64,000 nucleotides of DNA, taken from NCBI GenBank assembly GCA_905480145.1, contig CAJQPA010000011.1, forward strand, positions 1 to 64,000, read 5' to 3'. The first letter of the stretch is position 1. Each line of letters begins with the position of its first letter. This document shows, in pieces, positions 9,172 to 15,969 of this stretch. The notes under the pieces are model-generated. The model had not been told where the DNA came from and did not search any database. It saw only the letters and a program-made list of their open reading frames with translations. This DNA is from an uncultured Flavobacteriales bacterium (GTDB lineage: Bacteria > Bacteroidota > Bacteroidia > Flavobacteriales_D > Crocinitomicaceae). A program made the position numbers and the translations under genes.

Positions 9172-9765
9172 TTATTTAATTTCACTAGTGCGAAGTGATC
9201 TAATCGACTTAACCATTAAATTAATAATTGTTTTATCAGAACCTTCTTCTTGCGAGCGAAGTTCATAATAAATTTTACCTAGTTTTTTTTGACCATAAAC
9301 ATGGTAAGACTTGTGCTCAATACCTACTGTCGGAGAAGCATTTTCTGCACCAGAAACAACAAGTGTTCTCTCATACATTATCAAGTCTTCATCTTCAATT
9401 AAATATTTGATATTATAAAATGTTCGGTCTGCTAATTCTTCTTTTTTCTCTTTAACTAAATCAGCAACTTCCGCACAATCTTCGATGTGAATTTTGAAAT
9501 TCTGGCCTACCTTCAAATCCCATTTATAGTCAGATTGAATATGAATAACTTCTGGTTTTGTTGACGCCCCAATGTTAGCCGTTTCATCTGGTAAAGAGAT
9601 AATTGCCGGAATATCATAGCTAGAAAGAATAAAGTCTTGAAAATCATAGTATTCATCAACGATTTCGGCATCTTCATTGTTAGCAACTGGCACATCTTCA
9701 CATGATGAGAACATCATCATAATTCCAATTATGGACAGGGCTTGAAGTAACGAAAGCTTTATCAT
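9172..9765 (-). CDS. lipoprotein of unknown function
   Basis: About 197 aa, starting MIKLSLLQALSIIG with lipobox MMFSSC, so an exported lipoprotein. The mature part is acidic and beta-rich with no motif I recognise; Cys in HIEDCAEV is the only other cysteine. The frame extends to a TTG at 9786, but ATG 9765 gives a proper signal peptide and follows a TAnnTTTG box at 9803-9810. It is first in the apparent lipoprotein-mrp-nfu transcript; a functional link to Fe-S assembly is not shown. Confidence 0.65.
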   Translation of the reverse strand: MIKLSLLQALSIIGIMMMFSSCEDVPVANNEDAEIVDEYYDFQDFILSSYDIPAIISLPDETANIGASTKPEVIHIQSDYKWDLKVGQNFKIHIEDCAEVADLVKEKKEELADRTFYNIKYLIEDEDLIMYERTLVVSGAENASPTVGIEHKSYHVYGQKKLGKIYYELRSQEEGSDKTIINLMVKSIRSLRTSEIK

Positions 9766-9802
9766 ATGGTTCAAATTAATATTCAATTTTGAGATTCTTT
9801 AG

Positions 9803-9810
9803 CAAATATA
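9803..9810 (-). promoter_or_regulatory. -7 box (TATATTTG)
   Basis: TATATTTG on the reverse strand, 37 nt upstream of the ATG at 9765. It supports that start over the TTG at 9786. No good -33 element is visible. Confidence 0.45.
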
Positions 9811-9825
9811 CAAAATGCTATTCAA

Positions 9826-10236
9826 TTAAATTATCATAACTCCTTTATCTCCAAGTACTGGGATATTCTTCATGTTTTCAGGAGAAATTGATTCAGGAAC
9901 AAAAATGAATTTCTTATCGAACATTACTTCATTTGACCAGTAGCTCACCCAAAATTCATTGGCTAAACCAAAAACATTTTCCATTATTGGTTCAATTTTA
10001 GCAGCTTCATTCGGTAAAAGAATCTCTAAAGAATGCCTTAGAGTTGATGTTTTAATTTTTTCTCCAGTTTTTAAATTTTCTCCATACCCTTTGCTTGTAA
10101 TCATAATGCCTTCAATAATATCCTCGCTTAGATTCAATAAATACACATTGTATATTTTTACCTTTAACTCGTTCATTTGCTCAACGATGGCAACTCCAAT
10201 GTTTTCTACTTTAGGGCCTTCTAATTCTTTTCGCAT
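9826..10236 (-). CDS. conserved hypothetical protein
   Basis: Cytoplasmic-looking protein of 136 aa with no signal peptide or membrane helix. It looks like an all-beta or alpha/beta single domain: VKIYNVYLLNLSEDIIEGIMITSKGYG early, then a LLPNEAAKIEPI segment. It is probably a conserved Bacteroidetes family, but I cannot name a function. Its ATG overlaps the stop of the serine hydrolase gene by one base (TAATG), so it is translationally coupled as the last gene of lipB-hydrolase-this gene. Confidence 0.7.
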   Translation of the reverse strand: MRKELEGPKVENIGVAIVEQMNELKVKIYNVYLLNLSEDIIEGIMITSKGYGENLKTGEKIKTSTLRHSLEILLPNEAAKIEPIMENVFGLANEFWVSYWSNEVMFDKKFIFVPESISPENMKNIPVLGDKGVMII

Positions 10237-11480
10237 TATTTTACTTTCGTTTTATCACTGATTGATCTGGCCAATTTCAGAACCTCTAAAAAACTTGTTG
10301 AATGACCCACTTTGAATTTATTTGTTTCAAAATAAAGAGGATCTGACAATTGAGTTTCATCAAGTTCAAAATCAGGCTCTTTGTGTGACCCTAGGCGGAC
10401 AATTAATAAATCTTCTTCTGGGACTGTGATGATATATTGTCCTTTAACTCCACGCATATAATTCACCTGAACCTCATCGTCCATGTATGTCCAGGTCTGC
10501 AATCCATACCTATAATTTGGAATCTTTTCTTTAGTAGTAAGTGGCTCTGGAGAAACCATATCCAAATAATAGTCTGTTGGAATAATTTGTTGTCCATTAT
10601 AATTTCCTTTGTGCAAAAGTACCATTCCTAACCTGGCGTAATCCTTTGCAGATGCATATAGGCAACAAAACGCCTTTTCATCCCCATTTTCCTTGTCCAA
10701 ATTCCAATAAATGTCGGATTCAGTTCCAATCTTATCCCAAATTTTTTCTTTAGCATATTCGCTTAAATCTCTCTTTGTTGCAGACTCCAATATAAATGCT
10801 AAAATTTGTGTATTTCCGCTTTGATATTTAAACACTTTTCCTGGCTCACTGGACACCTTTTGTTTTAACACTAAATCACGAAGCTCTTCTCCATAATATG
10901 ATTCAGCATTATTTGAGAAAGGGTTTTTTGCACTTTCTGTCCAGTCAAGCCCCGAAGACATTGTTAATAAATGTCTGATTGTGATTTTCTCTTTACCATT
11001 GCCACAAAATTCAGGCAAATATTCACAAACCTTATCATTTAAACTCTTGATGTCACCTTCTTCTTTGGCAATTCCTATCAGCATGGCTACAACTGTTTTA
11101 GCCATTGAAAATGAATTTGACACAGTTGAATTATCATGTTCGCCCCAGAACTTTTCCAAAAGCAAGGAGTCATTCTTAAAAATCAAAAGTCCTTTTGATT
11201 GAATCTTTTGTTGGTATTCCTCTTGCTCTTGAGAAATTTGAAAATTATTAAATTGGCTATGAAACAATATAGGCCTTACAACATCACTTTTTTCCATTGT
11301 GCTATATGGGAAAACTTTCAGGTCGTATATCGAAGGTTTAATTTTACCCACTAAATAAGTATTCGCAATCCCTTTGTACAAATAAAATCTACCTGAAAGA
11401 AGGATATATAAATTCAGTGTAATAATAATTGCAATTATTATTATTCCTAAATATTTAAACACTTTGAGAAGTTTTTTCAT
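10236..11480 (-). CDS. serine hydrolase, beta-lactamase (class C) family
   Basis: Protein of 414 aa with an N-terminal membrane anchor (about 10-28, IIIIAIIITLNLYILLSG), so probably periplasmic. It has the penicillin-binding/class C fold: SxxK nucleophile motif SMAK near residue 128, YQSGN as the YxN motif, and a C-terminal KGQYIITVPEE region. Members act as peptidases, esterases or beta-lactamases; nothing here marks true antibiotic resistance. It sits 9 nt after lipB and is coupled to the next gene. Substrate unknown. Confidence 0.88.
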   Translation of the reverse strand: MKKLLKVFKYLGIIIIAIIITLNLYILLSGRFYLYKGIANTYLVGKIKPSIYDLKVFPYSTMEKSDVVRPILFHSQFNNFQISQEQEEYQQKIQSKGLLIFKNDSLLLEKFWGEHDNSTVSNSFSMAKTVVAMLIGIAKEEGDIKSLNDKVCEYLPEFCGNGKEKITIRHLLTMSSGLDWTESAKNPFSNNAESYYGEELRDLVLKQKVSSEPGKVFKYQSGNTQILAFILESATKRDLSEYAKEKIWDKIGTESDIYWNLDKENGDEKAFCCLYASAKDYARLGMVLLHKGNYNGQQIIPTDYYLDMVSPEPLTTKEKIPNYRYGLQTWTYMDDEVQVNYMRGVKGQYIITVPEEDLLIVRLGSHKEPDFELDETQLSDPLYFETNKFKVGHSTSFLEVLKLARSISDKTKVK

Positions 11481-11489
11481 TTTTGGAGA

Positions 11490-12182
11490 TTAGATGTAGA
11501 TAAAGTCAAATTGTTCGGCAAGTTTTTCCTTTAAAACTGACATGACCTCAGCCATATCCATTTTTTTATTTAATTCTTGCTCCATTGAAGTTACTGATTT
11601 ATCTTCTATTCCGCAAGGTATAATATGAGAAAAATAGGATAAGTCTGAGTTCACATTGAAACCAATACCATGCATTGTTACCCATCTTGAACTTTTTACA
11701 CCAATAGCACAAATTTTTCTTGCCCTTGATGTATTTCCTTCGATCCAAACGCCAGTCAAACCATCAACTCTGCTCGCTTTTATTCCATATACGAGTAATG
11801 TTTGAATCACGGATTCTTCGAGGAACCTAAGGTATTTATGGATATCTGAAAAAAAATGGTCTAAATCTAAAATAGGATAAACCACCATTTGACCAGGGCC
11901 ATGATACGTTATATCTCCACCACGATTGATTTTATAGTAAGTCGCATTATTCTCTTCTAATGCCTCATCACTGAGCAGCAGATGCTCTTTATCACCAGAC
12001 TTTCCAAGTGTATAGACGTGCGGGTGCTCACAAAAAAGAATGAAATTTTTAGTAGGCTCGACTCTGTCTCCTTTTCGAATTTCTATTTTTTGATTGACTG
12101 TTTCTCTGAAGATTTTCTCTTGATAATCCCAAGCTTCCTTGTAATCTATCAGTCCTAAATTTTCGAAGATAACTTCTGGCAT
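11490..12182 (-). CDS. lipB: lipoyl(octanoyl) transferase LipB
   Basis: Transfers octanoate from acyl carrier protein to lipoyl domains, the first step of lipoate synthesis. 230 aa. The signature RGGDITYHGPGQMVVYPI is intact, as are the catalytic Lys in AIGVKSSRW and the acyl-thioester Cys in IIPCGI. Cytoplasmic. It heads a minus-strand run with the serine hydrolase and the 136-aa gene and is divergent from the thioesterase gene (120-bp shared upstream region). The unrelated partners suggest an opportunistic operon. Confidence 0.96.
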   Translation of the reverse strand: MPEVIFENLGLIDYKEAWDYQEKIFRETVNQKIEIRKGDRVEPTKNFILFCEHPHVYTLGKSGDKEHLLLSDEALEENNATYYKINRGGDITYHGPGQMVVYPILDLDHFFSDIHKYLRFLEESVIQTLLVYGIKASRVDGLTGVWIEGNTSRARKICAIGVKSSRWVTMHGIGFNVNSDLSYFSHIIPCGIEDKSVTSMEQELNKKMDMAEVMSVLKEKLAEQFDFIYI

Positions 12183-12278
12183 AGTTTTACTTTTTTAATC
12201 GTAAATTTTATCATTACGAAATTAACACAAAAACACGTATATTAATATATTCTTTAGCTCCCATATATTGAATAATCG

Positions 12279-12286
12279 TAAATTTG
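12279..12286 (+). promoter_or_regulatory. -7 box (TAAATTTG)
   Basis: TAAATTTG fits TAnnTTTG and lies 16 nt upstream of the thioesterase ATG. No exact -33 TTG lies at the expected spacing. Confidence 0.45.
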
Positions 12287-12302
12287 TACTAAATGTTTAT
12301 TT

Positions 12303-12824
12303 ATGAAGTCTAGAACTGCACAAGAAACGCTTTCGGTAACCACTAAATTAGTGCTACCGAATGACACCAACACTTTAGGTAACTTGTTTGGAGGTCAACT
12401 ATTAGCTTGGATGGATGTTATTGCTAGTGTCTCTGCTCATCGTCATTGCAGAAGAGTTGTAGTAACTGCATCGGTGAACAATGTATCTTTCAAACAACCC
12501 ATCAAACAATCTTCTATTGTGACTTTAGAAGCAAAAGTTTCTCGTGCGTTTAATTCTTCTATGGAGATTTTTCTCGATGTATACGTTGAGGATCATTTGA
12601 CGGGAGAAAAAGTAAAAAGCAATGAAGCCATTTACACTTTTGTTGCTGTCGATCAAAACGGAGGTCCAATTAATGTACCTGAATTAATCCCAGAAACAAA
12701 AATAGAAAAAATGCGTTACGAAGGTGCCTTAAGAAGAAAACAATTGAGTCTAATTCTTGCTGGAAAAATGAATCCAGCAGACGCGACAGAATTGAAGAAA
12801 TTATTTTTGGTCGGAGAAGACTAA
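12303..12824 (+). CDS. acyl-CoA thioesterase, hotdog fold
   Basis: Single hotdog-domain thioesterase of 173 aa in the YciA/BFIT group, hydrolysing acyl-CoA to free acid and CoA. The active-site region NTLGNLFGGQLLAWMD is intact, with the conserved Asn, Gly-Gly-Gln and Asp. The C-terminal tail (RYEGALRRKQLSLILAGK) is charged. It is monocistronic, divergent from lipB and convergent with the glycosyltransferase. Chain-length preference cannot be read from sequence. Confidence 0.93.
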   Translation: MKSRTAQETLSVTTKLVLPNDTNTLGNLFGGQLLAWMDVIASVSAHRHCRRVVVTASVNNVSFKQPIKQSSIVTLEAKVSRAFNSSMEIFLDVYVEDHLTGEKVKSNEAIYTFVAVDQNGGPINVPELIPETKIEKMRYEGALRRKQLSLILAGKMNPADATELKKLFLVGED

Positions 12825-12857
12825 AGGAAGGTAGGTTTTAAAATCGCAAACATTCTT

Positions 12858-13832
12858 TTAATTAAAACTACGCGCGATTTCTTCTGGATTTTGTTTAAGC
12901 ATACAATCAAAATGTCCTTTTGGGCATTCTTTGAATCCAATTTTAGAACAAGGTCTGCAACTTAACCCCTCCACTTGGTGAATGGAATAGTTTTTATTCT
13001 GAGGAGAATACGGAAACATACCCAAATCTGGAACGGTATTTCCCCAAACAGAAACAATCTTTAAATCAAAGCAACTAGCGATGTGCATCATTCCTGTATC
13101 ATTGGTAATTATTCCATTGCTTTGTTTTACAATACTAGCCGATTTATTCAGACTATATTTCCCACAGGCATTCATCAATTGACTCTCTGGAAACTCATCC
13201 ATTAACTCCTCAGCTAATTTTAAATCAGTTGGGCCACCAATTAGAATTACCGGTTGATTCAAGGCCCTTATTATATCTGAAAGAAGCGGTTTCGGCATTC
13301 TCTTGGTCGCAAACTGAGCGCCTATTGCTAACGCAATAAAGCCTTTCGAGGATACTCCAAACTCTTTCTCAATATTGACATTTTCGCTCGCAGAAAGGTA
13401 ATATTCACAAGGAAAATGATCATTTTTTACTCCTAATTTTCTAGCCGCATCAAAATATCGCTCTACAATATGAACTTTGGGTAGGTGATTTCTTTTAAGC
13501 CGAACGAGTAGCCATTTTTCCCAATTCAACTTAGAAAAGCTTTGACTTGGCTTTCTTAATTTCAGCTTAACCGACTTGGTCCTTATGTTGTTATGCAGGT
13601 CGAGAATAAAATCATAATTTTCTTGTTTCAATTCTCCAATAACTTCATCAATGTGTTTCTCTATAGCATAGACTTTATCAATTCGAGGATTATTCTTAAC
13701 AATAGGTTCAAATACTTTTTTTGTCAAGTAATGTATCTCTACCTGGTCGATTTGTTCTTTAAGTCCACGGAGTACTGGTGTTGTTAGGACAACATCACCA
13801 ATAGAACTAAAACGAATCACAAGTATTTTCAA
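12858..13832 (-). CDS. glycosyltransferase family 9 (heptosyltransferase-like)
   Basis: GT-B fold glycosyltransferase of 324 aa. The N-terminus MKILVIRFSSIGDVVLTTPV is the hallmark of ADP-heptose:LPS heptosyltransferases; the C half holds GNTVPDLGMFPYSP and a Cys-rich segment (SCRPCSKIGFKECPKGHFDC). The start codon is TTG at 13830-13832; no ATG fits and the first residue matches the family exactly. It follows the phosphoglycerol transferase gene by 3 nt, so the two form an operon for envelope glycan synthesis. Donor sugar and acceptor (LPS core or other glycan) are not determined. Confidence 0.9.
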   Translation of the reverse strand: MKILVIRFSSIGDVVLTTPVLRGLKEQIDQVEIHYLTKKVFEPIVKNNPRIDKVYAIEKHIDEVIGELKQENYDFILDLHNNIRTKSVKLKLRKPSQSFSKLNWEKWLLVRLKRNHLPKVHIVERYFDAARKLGVKNDHFPCEYYLSASENVNIEKEFGVSSKGFIALAIGAQFATKRMPKPLLSDIIRALNQPVILIGGPTDLKLAEELMDEFPESQLMNACGKYSLNKSASIVKQSNGIITNDTGMMHIASCFDLKIVSVWGNTVPDLGMFPYSPQNKNYSIHQVEGLSCRPCSKIGFKECPKGHFDCMLKQNPEEIARSFN

Positions 13833-13835
13833 GGG

Positions 13836-15707
13836 TTAAAGGTTTTTATATGCTTTGTAAATTTCCGTTAAAAATGCTTGACCCTTCTTTACTTCAATTT
13901 GATGAGCCTTATCGTAAGAGTCGAACACAAACTCTTTCATATCCATTTGATAGCTGAAACTTCCAAATTCTGTAACCCATCCATATCCTCTAATAATAGT
14001 ATGTAAAGCGAACTCTGGAACTTTAGGGTTCAATAAATCTTTACTCCATGGATAAGCGGAAATATCACCGCCCATTTGATTTAACAAAGTAACTGCAATA
14101 TCAGCTTGAGAACCAATATTATCCATTCTTACACCTTTGTAATCATTTTTAAGTGGTTCTCCCCATAACAATAAAGGCACCCGATAGAATTTATTTGAAT
14201 TTGGGTCAACTGCACCTGGAGCGGCATGACCATGATCGGCAACAAATACAAAGAGGGTGTTTTTATACCAATCTTGTTTTTTACAATTCTCAATAAATGT
14301 ATTGATGCAATCATCGGCATATATTACAGAATTCATAAAATCTTTCTCCTCGCCTTGCCAATTTTGATTTGGTGCTTCTGGGTGGTCGTATGGGGAATGA
14401 GTACTTCCAGTAAAAGCACAATGCATGAAAGGTTCTTTCGTTGTATTCATTCTATCGATAAAGATGTCAAATAAATCTTCATCATAGAAGTTTAACTTCC
14501 CTCTTTCTAAACCATTTGGAAAATCATTTTCATCCATCACATCTTGAAAGCCATGATCCATAAAGTAACCCCCAATGTTTCCATATTTAAGATCACCACT
14601 GAAAACATAATGTGAAGTATAACCCCAATCTTGGAAATCCTGATTTAATGACCTTAGTTTTCTGTGTTTGTCAGGTTGGAGAGAAATAGAAATTCCAGGT
14701 ATTGCCGGATTACCGCTAAATATGCTTGAATTACCAATCTCAGAAGTGTGTCCTGTTGAGTAAACATTTGTAAATAAAAGCCCTTCATTTGCCAAAGCAT
14801 CAAAATGTGGAGTAGCTCCTTTGTTTTCGCTTAAACATCCTATTGCTTCAGCTGCCCAACTTTCCAAAATCACAAATACGACATTTGGTCGTTTATTATC
14901 TAGTATTTGAACGTCATGTTCTATGGGGAAATTATATAATTCATTGACCAATTTTTTGGATTCACCTGAATCTATTTTGGGTAGTAGATTATCTATTTCA
15001 CTTTTATTGTAAAGCATATAACTGTTCGCAAAATAATAGGTGGAGTTTACCGATAGATCATTTGCTACATGGTTGTTTGAAAAATAAGCAGAATCTATAT
15101 TCAATGGGATTTGCTGCCATCCTCCACGAGCTAATAGAAAAAGACCAATTGTTAAGGGAACAAATAAGCCAAGTGCCCCAAATAAATTAGCCAATATTGA
15201 TTTCTGATTTTCTGTTGTTTTTGGCTTAAATAAGAGATTAAAAATTCGATAGCCAAAAACAATTTCAAGCACCGAATAAATTATAAACCAGAAAGTCATA
15301 CTGTAATCTGCCGTTCTAAATACTTCATCTGGATTTGATAAGTGCATGAAAACCCGAGAAGTTAATTTATGGTTCCATTCTGGATAAGCATTAATTTCTC
15401 CCGCATGAATGAGCGCGACCAGAACAACCTCACTAAGAACGATGATTTTAAACAAACTAAACGTCCACTTTTTAGACAAAACAAACCCAATTACTAGAGC
15501 TATTAAAGGAAGAATACTCAGAAAACCACCAGTTGCTATATCTAAGCGAAGCGAATGCAAAAATGTTAGAAACCAATCTGTCCAGGAAACACTTTCAAAT
15601 TTTGTCCAATTATGCAGAGAGAAGAGAATTCTTTCAAAATCAAAAATGAGAATCCAAAAAAGTAATAGCTTAAGAACATTTCCAATAATATATTTAGCAT
15701 TTCGCAT
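13836..15707 (-). CDS. LTA synthase-family phosphoglycerol transferase / sulfatase
   Basis: Membrane protein of 623 aa with five N-terminal helices (to about residue 190) and a periplasmic alkaline-phosphatase-fold domain of the LtaS/sulfatase type. Visible catalytic features: ESWAAEAIG for the first metal ligand, Thr nucleophile region STGHTSEIGNS, and the second metal site VADHGHAAPG. In Gram-negatives such enzymes add phosphoglycerol or phosphoethanolamine to glycans or lipids; teichoic acid itself is unlikely here. Operon with the downstream glycosyltransferase. The only plausible start is ATG 15707, just 4 nt from a -7 box, predicting a leaderless transcript. Confidence 0.9.
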   Translation of the reverse strand: MRNAKYIIGNVLKLLLFWILIFDFERILFSLHNWTKFESVSWTDWFLTFLHSLRLDIATGGFLSILPLIALVIGFVLSKKWTFSLFKIIVLSEVVLVALIHAGEINAYPEWNHKLTSRVFMHLSNPDEVFRTADYSMTFWFIIYSVLEIVFGYRIFNLLFKPKTTENQKSILANLFGALGLFVPLTIGLFLLARGGWQQIPLNIDSAYFSNNHVANDLSVNSTYYFANSYMLYNKSEIDNLLPKIDSGESKKLVNELYNFPIEHDVQILDNKRPNVVFVILESWAAEAIGCLSENKGATPHFDALANEGLLFTNVYSTGHTSEIGNSSIFSGNPAIPGISISLQPDKHRKLRSLNQDFQDWGYTSHYVFSGDLKYGNIGGYFMDHGFQDVMDENDFPNGLERGKLNFYDEDLFDIFIDRMNTTKEPFMHCAFTGSTHSPYDHPEAPNQNWQGEEKDFMNSVIYADDCINTFIENCKKQDWYKNTLFVFVADHGHAAPGAVDPNSNKFYRVPLLLWGEPLKNDYKGVRMDNIGSQADIAVTLLNQMGGDISAYPWSKDLLNPKVPEFALHTIIRGYGWVTEFGSFSYQMDMKEFVFDSYDKAHQIEVKKGQAFLTEIYKAYKNL

Positions 15708-15711
15708 AAGG

Positions 15712-15719
15712 CAAAGTTA
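15712..15719 (-). promoter_or_regulatory. -7 box (TAACTTTG), 4 nt from the ATG
   Basis: Reverse-strand TAACTTTG matches TAnnTTTG. Only CCTT separates it from the ATG at 15707, so transcription would start at or next to the start codon. The box overlaps the left arm of the inverted repeat at 15719-15785. Confidence 0.5.
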
Positions 15720-15785
15720 CCTTTTTAACATAGAACACTGAACTTTTATTGTCAAAATGCATCAATAGACCTATGTTGAAAAGGT
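15719..15785. repeat. 15-bp inverted repeat (inverted promoter duplication)
   Basis: The left arm 15719-15733 and right arm 15771-15785 are reverse complements over 15 bp with one T-G exception; the spacer is 37 nt. Flanking GGCA (15710-15713) and TGCC (15797-15800), and GTT/AAC inside them, extend the similarity with a bulge on the right. The left copy is the predicted promoter of the phosphoglycerol transferase gene. The right copy is a decayed version pointing towards hppA (TAACTGCC instead of TAACTTTGCC). Confidence 0.6.
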
Positions 15786-15846
15786 ACCAACGTAACTGCC
15801 TCATCTTGGCTTTGATCTTTAAGTTTAACGATTAAGTAAACGGTTT

Positions 15847-15859
15847 CAACCATTTGTCA
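15847..15859. promoter_or_regulatory. 13-mer shared with rseP upstream region
   Basis: CAACCATTTGTCA occurs here, 110 nt before hppA, and again at 37155-37167, 84 nt before rseP, both on the + strand. Including the preceding GTTT, the two differ by one inserted A. Possible regulator site; chance is not excluded. Confidence 0.3.
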
Positions 15860-15868
15860 GTGCTTATA

Positions 15869-15889
15869 TTAACTCTCTCAAAATGAGAT
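15869..15889. promoter_or_regulatory. palindromic element shared with sodA upstream region
   Basis: TTAACTC followed by the inverted repeat TCTCA-AAA-TGAGA. Its reverse complement equals the element at 6142-6163 except for one T in the spacer. It lies 23 nt upstream of the hppA -33 TTG, a typical activator position. Confidence 0.5.
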
Positions 15890-15912
15890 AAGTCAGAAAT
15901 TAGCCTGCAAAC

Positions 15913-15943
15913 TTGCATTAACACTTCTAAAAAATTACTTTTG
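15913..15943 (+). promoter_or_regulatory. promoter of hppA (TTG-N20-TACTTTTG)
   Basis: TTG at 15913-15915, a 20-nt spacer and TACTTTTG at 15936-15943 match the Bacteroidetes -33/-7 consensus and spacing. It is the best full promoter in the window. The expected leader is about 20 nt to the ATG at 15970. Confidence 0.7.
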
Positions 15944-15969
15944 CAGCCTAAAATATCTAACGAAGAATT

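Noticed and set aside
9826-12182. Serine hydrolase as an antibiotic-resistance beta-lactamase
   Set aside because: The fold is shared with esterases and peptidases; there is no neighbour or motif specific to resistance, and it is in a housekeeping operon with lipB.
12836-12879. GTTTTAA ... TTAAAAC and AAATCGC ... GCGATTT pairs between thioesterase and glycosyltransferase genes
   Set aside because: Short AT-rich arms that run into the coding end, with no T run; not a convincing terminator.
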